From Pristionchus mayeri (taxonomy: Eukaryota > Nematoda > Chromadorea > Rhabditida > Neodiplogasteridae): a stretch of DNA of 64,000 nt. The stretch covers positions 39,134,995-39,198,994 of the forward strand of contig BTRK01000001.1 in the NCBI GenBank assembly GCA_036245805.1, written 5' to 3'. Shown here in pieces: positions 1 through 10,958 of this stretch. The notes under the pieces were generated by a model. That model was given only the letters and a program-made list of their open reading frames with translations. It made no database searches and was not told the DNA's origin. Numbering within the stretch: position 1 is the first letter of the stretch; each line of letters starts with the position of its first letter. A program made the translations under genes and the position numbers.

Positions 1-3000
1 AATTTTAATTACGACTTTATTTCAAACTTTTCTCAATTTTAAAATATTTCTAATTACGATTTTATAGCAAGAATTCCGCAATTTTGAAATAATTTCAATT
101 ACGATTTTATAGCTAACTTTCTGTAATTTTGAAATAATTTCATCTAAATAATTTCGTTTTGGCCGGTGACTCGCGAGTGAAAAACGAATGATTCGCGAGT
201 GAACGGGACTCGCGAGAAAAAAACTCTCGCGAGTCCCTCTATTCTGAGGGGCACTCGCGAATGCCTTTCTTCGCAAGTGTTATTGAACACACCAAACCCT
301 GTCGAGAAATTTTCAAATTTTGCACACACTATTCCAAAATATTGAAGTAATTTTAATTACGACTTTATTTCAAACTTTACACAATTTTGACATAATTTTA
401 ATTACGATTTTATAGCAAGAATTCCTTAATTTTAAAATAATTTTAATTACGATTTTATAGCTAACTTTATGTAATTTTGAAATAATTTCAACTAAATAAT
501 TTCGTTTTGACCGGTGACTGGCGAGTGAAAAATGGAGAATGATTCGCGAGTGAACGGGACTCGCTAGAGAAAAAATACTCACGAGTCCTTCTGGTCTGAG
601 GGGCACTCGCGAATGCCTTTCTTCGCAAGTGTTATTGAACACACCAAACCCTGTAGAGAAATTTTCAAATTTTGCACATACTATTCCGAAATATTGAAGT
701 AATTTTAATTACGACTTTATTTCAACCTTTACCCAATTTTGAAATATTTTTAATTACAATTTTATAGCAAGAATTCCGCAATTTTGAAATAATTTTAATT
801 ACGATTTTATAGCTAACTTTCTGTAATTTTGAAATAATTTCAACTAAATAATTTCGTTTTGACCGGTGACTGGCGAGTGAAAAATGGAGAATGATTCGCG
901 AGTGAACGGGACTCGCGAGAGAAAAAATACTCACGAGTCCCTCTGGTCTGAGGAGCACTCGCGAATGCCTTTCTTCGCAATTGTTATTGAACACACCAAA
1001 CCCTGTCGAGAAATTTTCAAATTTTACACACACTTTTCCGAAAGATTGAAGTAATTTTAATTACGACTTTATTTCAAACTTTTCTCAATTTTAAAATATT
1101 TCTAATTACGATTTTATAGCAAGAATTCCGCAATTTTGAAATAATTTCAATTACGATTTTATAGCTAACTTTCTGTAATTTTGAAATAATTTCATCTAAA
1201 TAATTTCGTTTTGGCCGGTGACTCGCGAGTGAAAAACGAATAATTCGCGAGTGAACGGGACTCGCGAGAAAAAAATTCTCGCGAGTCCCTCTATTCTGAG
1301 GGGCACTCGCGAATGCCTTTCTTCGCAAGTGTTATTGAACACACCAAACCCTGTAGAGAAATTTTCAAATTTTGCACATACTATTCCGAAATATTGAAGT
1401 AATTTTAATTACGACTTTATTTCAACCTTTACCCAATTTTGAAATATTTTTAATTACAATTTTATAGCAAGAATTCCTTAATTTTAAAATAATTTTAATT
1501 ACGATTTTATAGCTAACTTTATGTAATTTTGAAATAATTTCATCTAAATAATTTCGTTTTGACCGGTGACTCGCGAGTGAAAAATGGAGAATGATTCGCG
1601 AGTGAACGGGACTCGCGAGAGAAAAATACTCACGAGTCCCTCTGGACTGAGGGGCACTCGCGAATGCCTTTCTTCGCAAGTGTTATTGATCACACCAAAC
1701 CCTGTAGAGAAATTTTCAAATTTTGCACATACTATTCCGAAATATTGAAGTAATTTTAATTACGACTTTATTTCAAGCTTTACCCAATTTTGAAATATTT
1801 TTAATTACGATTTTATAGCAAGAATTCCGCAATTTTGAAATAATTTTAATTACGATTTTATAGCTAACTTTCTGTAATTTTGAAATAATTTCAAGTAAAT
1901 AATTTCGTTTTGACCGGTGACTGGCGAGTGAAAAATGGAGAATGATTCGCGAGTGAACGGGACTCGCTAGAGAAAAAATACTCACGAGTCCTTCTGGTCT
2001 GAGGGCACTCGCGAATGCCTTTCTTCGCAAGTGTTATTGAACACACCAAACCCTGTAGAGAAATTTTCAAATTTTGCACATACTATTCCGAAATATTGAA
2101 GTAATTTTAATTACGACTTTATTTCAAACTTTACTCAATTTTAAAATATTTCTAATTACGATTTTATAGCAAGAATTCCGCAATTTTGAAATGATTTTGA
2201 TTACGATTTTATAGCTAACTTTCTGTAATTTTGAAATAATTTCAACTAAATAATTTCGTTTTGACCGGTGACTCTCGAATGAACGGGACTCGCGAGAGAA
2301 AAAATACTCACGAGTCCCTCTGGTCTGAGGGGCACTCGCGAATGCCTTTCTTCGCAAGTGTTATTGAACACACCAAACCCTGTCGAGAAATTTTCAAATT
2401 TTGCACACACTATTCCGAAATATTGAAGTAATTTTAATTACGACTTTATTTCAACCTTTACCCAATTTTGAAATATTTTTAATTACAATTTTATAGCAAG
2501 AATTCCGCAATTTTGAAATAATTTTAATTACGATTTTATAGCAAACTTTCTGTAATTTTGAAATAATTTCAACTAAATAATTTCGTTTTGACCGGTGACT
2601 CTCGAATGAACGGGACTCGCGAGAGAAAAAATACTCACGAGTACTTCTGGTCTGAGGGGCACTCGCGAATGCCTTTCTTCGCAAGTGTTATTGAACACAC
2701 CAAACCCTGTCGAGAAATTTTCAAATTTTACACACACTTTTCCGAAAGATTGAAGTAATTTTAATTACGACTTTATTTCAAACTTTACTCAATTTTAAAA
2801 TATTTCTAATTACGATTTTATAGCAAGAATTCCGCAATTTTGAAATAATTTCAATTACGATTTTATAGCTAACTTTCTGTAATTTTGAAATAATTTCATC
2901 TAAATAATTTCGTTTTGGCCGGTGACTCGCGAGTGAAAAACGAATTATTCGCGAGTGAACGGGACTCGCGAGAAAAAAACTCTCGCGAGTCCCTCTATTC

Positions 3001-4592
3001 TGAGGGGCACTCGCGAATGCCTTTCTTCGCAAGTGTTATTGAACACACCAAACCCTGTCGAGAAATTTTCAAATTTTGCACACACTATTCCGAAATATTG
3101 AAGTAATTTTAATTACGACTTTATTTCAAACTTTACACAATTTTGACATAATTTTAATTACGATTTTATAGCAAGAATTCCTTAATTTTAAAATAATTTT
3201 AATTACGATTTTATAGCTAACTTTATGTAATTTTGAAATAATTTCATCTAAATAATTTCGTTTTGACCGGTGACTCGCGAGTGAAAAATGGAGAATGATT
3301 CGCGAGTGAACGGGACTCGCGAGAGAAAAAATACTCACGAGTCCCTCTGGTCTGAGGGGCACTCGCGAATGCCTTTCTTCGCAAGTGTTATTGAACACAC
3401 CAAACCCTGTCGAGAAATTTTCAAATTTTACACACACTTTTCCGAAAGATTGAAGTAATTTTAATTACGACTTTATTTCAAACTTTACTCAATTTTAAAA
3501 TATTTCTAATTACGATTTTATAGCAAGAATTCCGCAATTTTGAAATGATTTTGATTACGATTTTATAGCTAACTTTCTGTAATTTTGAAATAATTTCAAC
3601 TAAATAATTTCGTTTTGACCGGTGACTCTCGAATGAACGGGACTCGCGAGAGAAAAAATACTCATGAGTCCCTCTGGTCTGAGGGGCACTCGCGAATGCC
3701 TTTCTTCGCAAGTGTTATTGAACACACCAAACCCTGTCGAGAAATTTTCAAATTTTGCACACACTATTCCGAAATATTGAAGTAATTTTAATTACGACTT
3801 TATTTCAACCTTTACCCAATTTTGAAATATTTTTAATTACAATTTTATAGCAAGAATTCCGCAATTTTGAAATAATTTTAATTACGATTTTATAGCAAAC
3901 TTTCTGTAATTTTGAAATAATTTCAACTAAATAATTTCGTTTTGACCGGTGACTCTCGAATGAACGGGACTCGCGAGAGAAAAAATACTCACGAGTACTT
4001 CTGGTCTGAGGGGCACTCGCGAATGCCTTTCTTCGCAAGTGTTATTGAACACACCAAACCCTGTCGAGAAATTTTCAAATTTTGCGCACACTATTCCGAA
4101 ATATTGAAGTAATTTTAATTACGACTTTATTTCAAACTTTACACAATTTTGACATAATTTTAATTACGATTTTATAGCAAGAATTCCTTAATTTTAAAAT
4201 AATTTTAATTACGATTTTATAGCTAACTTTATGTAATTTTGAAATAATTTCAACTAAATAATTTCGTTTTGACCGGTGACTCTCGAATGAACGGGACTCG
4301 CGAGAGAAAAAATACTCACGAGTCCCTCTGGTCTGAGGGGCACTCGCAAATGCCTTTCTTCGCAAGTGTTATTGAACACACCAAACCCTGTCGAGAAATT
4401 TTCAAATTTTACACACACTTTTCCGAAAGATTGAAGTAATTTTTATTACGACTTTATTTCAAACTTTACCCAATTTTGAAATATTTCTAATTACGATTTT
4501 ATAGCAAGAATTCTGCAATTTTGAAATAATTTTAATTACGATTTTATAGCTAACTTTCTGTAATTTTGAAATAATTTCGTTTTGGCAGGTGA
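1..4592. repeat. ~350-bp satellite array, 14 copies, running off the left edge
   Basis: Copies are marked by the CCGGTGAC landmark near 161, 509, 861, 1213, 1561, 1912, 2263, 2590, 2917, 3265, 3617, 3944, 4271 and a degraded one near 4584. Spacings are 348-352 bp, or 327 bp where about 25 bp of the GC-rich block is missing. Each unit has an AT-rich part made of three related ~45-50-bp subrepeats (AATTTTAATTACGATTTTATAG), then a block of self-complementary ACTCGCGAGT motifs, then a conserved GTGTTATTGAACACACC segment. Copies recur in sets: spacing series 348-352-352 repeats at 1052 bp and 327-327-348-352 repeats at 1354 bp. The array starts mid-unit, so it continues to the left. Open frames of 77-103 codons on the minus strand follow the repeat and are not treated as genes. 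Confidence 0.97.
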
Positions 4593-4666
4593 CTATCTGA
4601 TTCACTATCTGATGATGACCTGATGATGACTATCTGATCATCATGTGACTATCTGATGATCTGATT
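4593..4666. repeat. CTATCTGATGATGA simple repeat
   Basis: Irregular iteration of CTATCTGAT and GATGATGA lies between the last satellite unit and the retrotransposon remnant. It marks the satellite junction. No coding content is seen. Confidence 0.8.
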
Positions 4667-5127
4667 CACTACGACCCCTCGAAGGAACTGGTACTGGCTG
4701 CTGATGCGAGTGAGAAGGGAATCGGGGCAATGATTGCTCATAGAGTCAATGGGAGACTCGTGCCGATTGCCCATGCATCAAGAGCTCTGAAATCAGCCGA
4801 GATAAAGTACTCCCAGATCGAGAAAGATGTCTTGCTCTGATCTTCGGGGTGACGAAATTCCATCGATATGTGTTTGGAATTAGATTCGTGATGCAAACTG
4901 GTCACAAGCCTCTCCTCGCGATATTCGGATCGAAGGATGGAATACCGGTGCATACAGCGAGGAGGCTGTATCACTGGGCGACGATCTTGTTGGGATACAA
5001 CTTCGCGATGGAATACATCGATACGGAGAGTTTCGCTTATGCAGATGCACTCTCTCGATTGATGGTTGATTCGAGAGATGGACAAGATGATGAGAATGCA
5101 CTTGAAGAGGCTGAGACACCAGTATAG
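4667..5127 (+). pseudogene. Ty3/gypsy retrotransposon pol remnant: RNase H domain
   Basis: The frame opening at 4667 reads an RNase H start (HYDPSKELVLAADASEKGIG), with the first catalytic Asp in ADAS and the Glu in YSQIEKD. It ends in a TGA at 4838 caused by one missing base. The next frame (4849-5127) continues the domain with TGHKPLLAIF and the terminal ADALSRL signature that closes Ty3/gypsy RNase H. In the family this enzyme removes RNA from the RNA/DNA hybrid in reverse transcription. The reverse transcriptase that should lie upstream is absent: satellite DNA abuts the domain directly. This is a 5'-truncated, frameshifted, inactive copy. Assignment to Ty3/gypsy is secure; the clade is not determined. 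Confidence 0.88.
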
Positions 5128-5132
5128 ACAAA

Positions 5133-5835
5133 TTGCCTGTAACTTCTGAGGATATCAAATACGCACTATCGGCGGACCAGCTACTGTCTAGAGTCAGGAA
5201 TTTCCATCTCACGAAATTGCCGAATGAGAGGACTCTCCGTGAGGATAGTGAATTTGACCAACTGAAGTCATTTTACTCAAGGAGAATGGAGTTCGCGGTG
5301 GTGGACGATTGTTTAATGGTGAACAATCGAGTTGTAATTCCCAGATCCCTCAAGGAAGTGCTGAAAATGCTGCATGCAGGACACCCAGGTGTTGTCAGAA
5401 TGAAGTCGATAGCTCGACAGGTGTGCTACTGGTATCGGATGTACGGAGACATTTAACAAGTTGTTCTCTCGTGTGATCAGTGTGCACAGGCACTCAAGAG
5501 ACCGACGAAGGTGCCACTCGAACCATGACCGAAGACGTGTGAACCATGAGAGAGAATCCACCTGGATTATTGCGGTCCTGTGGACGGTAAATATCTCCTG
5601 GTCATAGTCGACTCTTTGTCGAAATGGCCCGAAGTCGTGGTGACATCGTCGATGACGGTAGGTGCCACAATTCGTATTCTGAATGAATCGATCGCCAGGA
5701 ACGGCCTTCCCAGAGTGATAGTGACAGATACCGCAGTTCAATTCGGATGCGTTTAATCGTTACTGTCGTGAACGTGGAATTATCCACATGAATACTCCTA
5801 CGTACCACCCGCAGAGCAATGCATACGTCAAATGG
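5133..5835 (+). pseudogene. Ty3/gypsy integrase remnant (zinc finger and core)
   Basis: This continues the pol remnant. The HHCC zinc-binding module is visible as HAGHPG, then CDQCAQ after an in-frame stop at 5454. The core follows with HLDYCGPVDGKYLLVIVDSL (first Asp), VTDTAVQF (second Asp) and HPQSNAYVKW. At least three stops and one frameshift (near 5745) interrupt it. The position normally occupied by the catalytic Glu reads Lys (AYVKW rather than xxxER/xxVE), so the DDE triad is lost. Similarity stops near 5835, so the C-terminal tail and LTR are missing. It was a DNA-joining enzyme of the retrotransposon and is now inactive. Confidence 0.85.
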
Positions 5836-6270
5836 GTCTCACAAAAAAGAGAATGCACGTCGGCACGCTGGCCAAAGGCACATCGGCATTTTACAAATTT
5901 GAACCATCAAAGAATATTTTTAAAATTATTTTAAAAACCTGTAAAAAATGTTAAAAAGTCAGTTCTAAAATTTAGAACCAGCTGATTCAGCCATTGAACA
6001 AAAATAAACTATTCGCGTACTCAAAAGATGGGTTACGGTAGCTTGAATTTATGCTCTCAATCACTTTAAAAATTAATAACTCATCGAATACAGCATTAAG
6101 TTGATCATACTTTCTTTAGAATTTCAAATTAGATCGGAGAAAATGTTTGTATACCACAGCGCCGTCACAAAAATGCGAAATAAAAGAATGTGACGTGACC
6201 AAAGTTGCATGAAAAATGTACACTCTCGAAAACTCTCATTTTATATTTTGCCTTCGTTCTCATGAAGTAA
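5836..6270. other. Intergenic, nothing recognised
   Basis: AT-rich non-coding sequence between the retrotransposon remnant and the ATPase frame. I see no RNA gene, inverted repeat or long open frame. The TAA at 6268-6270 is the in-frame stop that bounds the ATPase reading frame on its 5' side. Confidence 0.6.
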
Positions 6271-6312
6271 GCCACCGAGTGGGTCAATTTTTCGGTTATA
6301 AGCACTTTCAAG

Positions 6313-7101
6313 TTGGCCATTTATGCTAATGCAAATCAGACCCACTGCGAGTACTGCGAGGACTGCACACTGGACCGTGAAGACCAACCGCTCTCTGTTC
6401 ATGAAATAGTTAAGAATGAGCCCTCATTCAGTGTACAAGTCATTGACGAGTGGGGCGGTTTTTTCTTTCGTGTTCCGTTTACTATGATTATCTGCGGTGG
6501 AACCGGAACCGGCAAAACTCACTGGCTGTGCAGACTGATCGAGGAATCCGGTCGGCTGTTCGACCGTCCGCTCAAACGGATTATCTGGTGTTATGGTATA
6601 TGCACAAGACAGCACGAGGAATTCCGTCGAGACGACCGTTTCATACTAAACGAGGGATTGCCCGATATAGCCTTGATCGACCAAGTGTGCGAGATGGAAG
6701 GGGATGGCTGTCTACTCGTGCTCGGCGATCTTGCTGGCGAGTGCAAGCGAGAGGCTGAACTGTTTGCTAACCTATACTCGAGAGTGTCTCATCACCGCTG
6801 TATATCTGTCGTTTCGATTATTCAGAACCTGTTCAGCGTTCCACGCACAGCCAGGATGAACTCTTCGTACATGACCATTATGAAGACAACTAGTGATAGC
6901 AATTTTTTGTTCAGTCTGGGCAGACAGCTATTTGACAAGGACCGCTATCGAGCGTTTATCGAGGCATACCAGGACGCGACAAGAGGACCGTTTGGCTACT
7001 TACTGCTTGACCTGCACACTCGTAGTAATGATAAGTGTAGACTTCTGACCGACATTTTCTCAGGTGAACCAACCGTTTATTGTGCAAAGAAGAAAGGATA
7101 A
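6313..7101 (+). CDS. Polinton/Maverick-type (A32-like, FtsK-HerA) packaging ATPase, 5' end uncertain
   Basis: An uninterrupted frame of 262 codons counted from a TTG at 6313; it is open from 6271. Visible motifs, in residues from 6313: Walker A GGTGTGKTH at 62-70, a Walker-B-like CLLVLGDL at 133-140, SHHRCISVVSIIQNLF around 159-174 with the conserved Gln-Asn sensor, and PFGYLLLDL at 226-234. This order and spacing match the DNA-packaging ATPase of Polintons/Mavericks and related double-stranded DNA viruses, which drives genome entry into the capsid. The usual Asp-Asp of Walker B reads Gly-Asp. There is no in-frame ATG before about 6484, inside the Walker A region, so the true start is either an upstream exon or lost. 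No capsid, protease, polymerase B or integrase gene is seen nearby, so this is an orphan. Base composition is visibly richer in G+C than its flanks. Confidence 0.68.
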   Translation: MAIYANANQTHCEYCEDCTLDREDQPLSVHEIVKNEPSFSVQVIDEWGGFFFRVPFTMIICGGTGTGKTHWLCRLIEESGRLFDRPLKRIIWCYGICTRQHEEFRRDDRFILNEGLPDIALIDQVCEMEGDGCLLVLGDLAGECKREAELFANLYSRVSHHRCISVVSIIQNLFSVPRTARMNSSYMTIMKTTSDSNFLFSLGRQLFDKDRYRAFIEAYQDATRGPFGYLLLDLHTRSNDKCRLLTDIFSGEPTVYCAKKKG

Positions 7102-7389
7102 AAAAGTTTTTTTTTAATGTGCGACCGTTTTCCGCGCATCCGTGCGTGCGCCCGGATCCGTTATGGCGCCCGGAAAGGGGCGGGGCCTATTGTGTAAACA
7201 AAGAGTGGGAGGAGGGAGAGGGGAGAGAGAGTCAGTTTTTACTTTGTTCGTTCTCGCGTGCTGTCGTGTTGTCTTGAGCTCTCTCTCGCGTTGTGTTACT
7301 CTCGCGATCTACCGTATCTCCCTACCGTAGGTAGAGCAGATACTGTATATCACTAGAGTGGACGGATTGAGCCAGTACCGGGAAACCGG
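7102..7389. other. GC-rich and purine-rich non-coding stretch
   Basis: After the ATPase stop comes a T-run, then GC-rich sequence with CGCGC and GGGGCGGGGCC and a GA-rich run near 7205-7235. No gene is recognised. The composition contrasts with the AT-rich surroundings. Confidence 0.5.
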
Positions 7390-7600
7390 TCAGGACATAT
7401 ACGGTCAGCATGCGGAATCCGGGCAGGAGAAGGAATCTGTAGGATTCCGGGGATCCGTGCGGGATTCCGGAGGATTCCGGAAATCCGGGCAGGAATCAGG
7501 AGGATTCCGGGCATCCGTGCGGATTCCTGGAATCTGGAGGATTCCGGGCATCCGTGCAGGATTCCTGAAATCCGGGCGAGGGCAAAACACGGGCGAAGGG
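7390..7600. repeat. Degenerate GGATTCCGG/ATCCG minisatellite
   Basis: Short, imperfect iterations of AGGATTCCGG, GGCATCCGTGCGG and AAATCCGGGC alternate about every 20-30 bp. The longest clear match is GGAGGATTCCGGGCATCCGT, seen twice near 7499 and 7536. Open frames through it on both strands come from the repeat period. Confidence 0.7.
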
Positions 7601-8357
7601 CAGAAATCCGTTCGAACGGATGAGAACCGGGCGATCGGAAAACCGGGTGGTAATCCGATATGTAAACAAACCGCTCCCCCTACTGGTCAAGAAGCTGATG
7701 CATAGCCTACTGAGGAGATACAGAACCCCTCAAAACATGGATCGAGGGACTACGCCTCGAATTCCGAACCAAATTGGACGATCTAAACTGATCTCGGTAG
7801 CTACTTGGTTGCTTAACAATTCGCTTTCACTTCGTTCGCTCGCTTAAATTCAATTCGCTTCAAATATGAGATGTCGCCCAAATTCAAAAAGCATGATGTT
7901 ACTCATGTCCATGGGGACACATCAGGCACAGAAACAGAGTAATGTGACTATTTTGGCAGAACACTTGTGGTCCCTAGATAAAGACCGAAGATCCACACCC
8001 TTGTCCCTTCATCGGCTTTACGAAGATCGCCACATTTCATCTCTTCCCAGTGGACAGTGAGGTAGGAAACAAGTGGGCTGAAAATACCACATCTACCAGC
8101 GGTTCCTCGCACATGGTTTTTTTAAACAATTTGGGAAATCGCGAATATATTCACATACTTTATCTATTCATCATTACACTGTGGGTAGATAGGCATACTT
8201 GGAACTGCCATGTAGAAGGGGATCATACTTTAGCTCAGTTAAATTCATCAACAAATTATATCCTTTTTCAAGTCTATAGATTCCAGGAGTGTAAATTGAT
8301 GCCTTGACACGATGGCTACTCACTATTGCCTCTTCTGAAATTATTATATTAATATTT
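7601..8357. other. Unassigned, with an end of a CCCAGTGG MITE at about 8041-8092
   Basis: No gene is recognised. Near 8041-8092 the sequence matches the right end of the element at 38903-39143 (CCCAGTGG-CAGTGAGGTAGGAAAC followed by AAAATACCA), so a piece of that MITE family lies here. The matching left end is not evident. Confidence 0.5.
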
Positions 8358-8380
8358 TATTATTATTATTATTATTATAA
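8358..8380. repeat. (TTA)n microsatellite
   Basis: About seven TTA units directly precede the left end of a small foldback element. Confidence 0.85.
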
Positions 8381-8382
8381 GA

Positions 8383-8705
8383 TGTCTTCTGAGAAATCGC
8401 GTCACCCTGTTGAACTAGCTTTCGAAAAATTACTTGCTCTGACGCACCGGCGCGTCTTTGTTATTTTGTTTGTATATACACGAAAGACATTCTCTGCCGC
8501 ATATAAGTATTTTCAACATGCTGTCACTACAGTAAGAAGCGGTAAGAACAAAATTCAGGTTCCAGGAAAATGGGAAGGTAGAAAGAAAGCTTTCTCACGA
8601 TCAAAATGTTCAAAAAAAAAAAAAAAAAAAAATCAAACGTAAAATCAAACTTCTTTAGGGTATACTTTTTAGGGTCTCATTTTCATGTAATCTCTCAGAA
8701 GACAT
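8383..8705. mobile_element. Short foldback-family element (323 bp)
   Basis: Left end ATGTCTTCTGAGAAAT and right end ATCTCTCAGAAGACAT are inverted copies. The right subterminal region (GGGTCTC, TTTCATG, then AATCTCTCAGAAGA) matches the right ends of the larger elements at 17315-18600 and 22050-30989, so this is a short relative. A poly-A run lies near 8612-8631. Target duplication is unclear because the left flank is the TTA microsatellite. Confidence 0.65.
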
Positions 8706-8743
8706 TATGAATTATTGAAAACAGAATATCACAAGTGACTTAC

Positions 8744-9157
8744 CATTGTATAATATCGAATCAATGGGATAACCATAGGGTCCGAGTTGCTTTTTCGAAG
8801 ATGGATAAGTGGTATCATTGCGTTTTAGATTTCTTATTTGAAGGTAGTCTTGATTGTATTCATATCCGATATGCATCTCCGACAAGTACGGTTCAACATG
8901 ATCTGATCCCATGTATATGAGAATGTCGGTGATTCTTGCAAGTTCCTTTTCGGCTTTTGCTATACGGCCAGGGAATTTCACGAAAAACATAAATTCAGAT
9001 TCATATTCAATTGCTTTGTGGGTATTAGAAGCTCTTCTGCGGAAAGATTCAGAAATCATAAAATTGTCAACGTAAGTCGCCGTAATACGACCGTTATAGT
9101 CAGTGACCACAAAAACAATTGCCGTAGGCAACAATTCATTGTCAACCGGGTGACGAC
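8744..9157 (-). CDS. Orphan exon of an unrecognised gene
   Basis: On the minus strand an open stretch of about 138 codons lies between an acceptor-like TTCTTTAAG (ending at 9158) and a consensus donor GTAAGT (8743-8738). The reading contains FVVTDYNGRITATYVDNF, FMFFVKFPGRIAKAEKEL and DILIYMGSDHVEPYLSEMHI, with ordinary amino-acid composition and no low complexity. I do not recognise the family. The donor is followed after about 30 bp by the foldback element at 8383-8705, so the gene may continue beyond it or be cut there. No partner exon is seen in the upstream 240 bp (9158-9400). It could be a host exon or transposon-derived. Confidence 0.4.
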
Positions 9158-9400
9158 CTTAAAGAATTAATTTATTAAATGTAATGCCCTAAAAATCATT
9201 ATTAATATCATTAATAACGATATCATATCATTATTATTCTGTCCTCATTCTGTCCCGCGCCCTCTGTCCTCAATGCTTATTTCGCGTGCCCGTCCATGTT
9301 TTCCCTCCGCCTCGACCGACACTCGTCATCTTCGTGGTATGACATCGCATAGCAACGTGGCACCTCATGGGCCATCCACATCAATTGTAATTATATATAT

Positions 9401-10886
9401 CACGTGTATCACGAGTCAGTGGATGTGTGCGGGAACATTTTCAAAAAAGTTACCACTAATTTTACCCATATTATTGTGGTAGAATACCCTAAGTGTAAGA
9501 TTTCGAAAAATATTGGTCATTGGTCTCAGAGCCGTCAAATAGGAATTATCCGGTTTTGCACCAGGTCACACTGTAAATCAGCTCACAAGCGACCTAGAAA
9601 GCTGGCAAAGGGCTTAAAATGCGCGGAAAATTATTTCCAGTAACTTTTATGTTGAAACCTAATTTGTACGGATGCAATTTAAGATGTTGCGAAAATAAAT
9701 ATCTTATTTGAGCAATCAAAAAATGTTTTGACCATTAAGGAGTGGAAAAATACTTGCAAAATCAAGAAACTTGCAAAATCGTTTGTTTCTATATCATCAA
9801 ACATCGAGTTTTCGTGGCTCAAATACGCAAGATCGATGGTGTCCGCAATTTCTAAATTTGATTTTGAGCTTATTCTTGCAAATTCTTCAGTGATATTAGC
9901 ATCTAAAATTATTGCGAGGTGAGATGAATTAGAATATGACGTAAAATACTGAATAAACGCATATGTTCAAAATTTCGATATTCCTTTTTAGTAAACATAC
10001 AGTGCCTGTATTAGTGTTTTACAAATTATTTCGCCCCACAATAACTTTAGATGCTAATATCGGTGAAGAATTTGCAAGAATGAGCTCAAAATCAAATTTA
10101 GAAATTGCGGACACCATCGATCTTACGTATTTGAGCCACGAAAACTCGATGTTTGACGATATAGAAACAAACGATTTTGCAAGTTTCTTGAAGTCTGCGG
10201 AGCATACTTCAAATTTAATATACAGTTCGCCGACATTGGACAAAGATTGGCCAGTGAGGAATGAGCAAACTTGGAAAAAATCGATGTCCCCAACATCCAT
10301 TTTTCAAACTGCGTCGATTACCTAATGTTGCAGCATCATCTATCTTCCCTTGCCCCAAAAGAACTAAAATTACTAACCGCTTTATTTAGCATTCGATTCG
10401 AAGGTTATTATAAATGAATATTCAATGAGGTGGAGCTCGAAGTCGCATTTGACCGAAGTTTTGGAACTTGAAGGGTAGGCTGAGCTTTCCAACCACATTT
10501 TTCTTAGATAATATTCGATATCTTCTTTATTAATCAGCAAAATAATTTTGTATTTTTCCACTCCTTAATGGTCAAAACATTTTTTGATTGCTTCAAAAAC
10601 GATATTTATTTTCGCAACATCTTAAATTGCATCTGTACAAATTAGTATTCAACATAAAAGTTGCTTTAAGCCCTTTGCCAGCTTTCTAGGTCGCTTGTGA
10701 GCTGATTTACAGTGTGACCTGGTGCAAAACCGGATAATTCCTATTTGACGGCTCTGAGACCAATGACCAATATTTTTCGAAATCTTACACTTATGGTATT
10801 CTACCACAATAATATGGGTAAAATTAGTGACAACTTTTTTGAAAATGTTCCCGAGGGGATGATTTTTCATCCGTTGACTCGTGATA

Positions 10887-10892
<6 letters not shown>
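9401..10892. mobile_element. Foldback element with long imperfect inverted arms (~1.5 kb)
   Basis: Left CACGTGTATCACGAGTC and right GACTCGTGATACACGTG are inverted copies and both abut TA-rich sequence. The arms match over several hundred bases: 9440-9640 pairs with 10660-10860, and 9768-9920 with 10040-10190. The two matches have centres about 170 bp apart, so one arm carries a length difference of about 330 bp (extra sequence around 10200-10550). Mirror-image open frames in the arms reflect the palindrome, not genes. No transposase is encoded. Confidence 0.85.
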
Positions 10893-10949
<57 letters not shown>

Positions 10950-10958
10950 ATATATATA
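10893..10958. repeat. (TA)n microsatellite, left half
   Basis: An almost pure TA run between the foldback element and the mariner copy. Together with 12233-12277 it is the disrupted target of the mariner insertion. Confidence 0.95.

Noticed and set aside
22..4365. Serial 77-103-codon minus-strand frames in the satellite
   Set aside because: They repeat with the satellite period, have biased composition, and no domain; several copies shift or stop. They are a by-product of stop-poor AT-rich units.
4738..5808. Minus-strand frames across the Ty3/gypsy remnant
   Set aside because: Shadows of the plus-strand pol sequence, where the domain motifs are clear.
9404..10870. Matching frames at 9404-9643 (plus) and 10649-10870 (minus)
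   Set aside because: Same explanation: palindrome arms of the foldback element.
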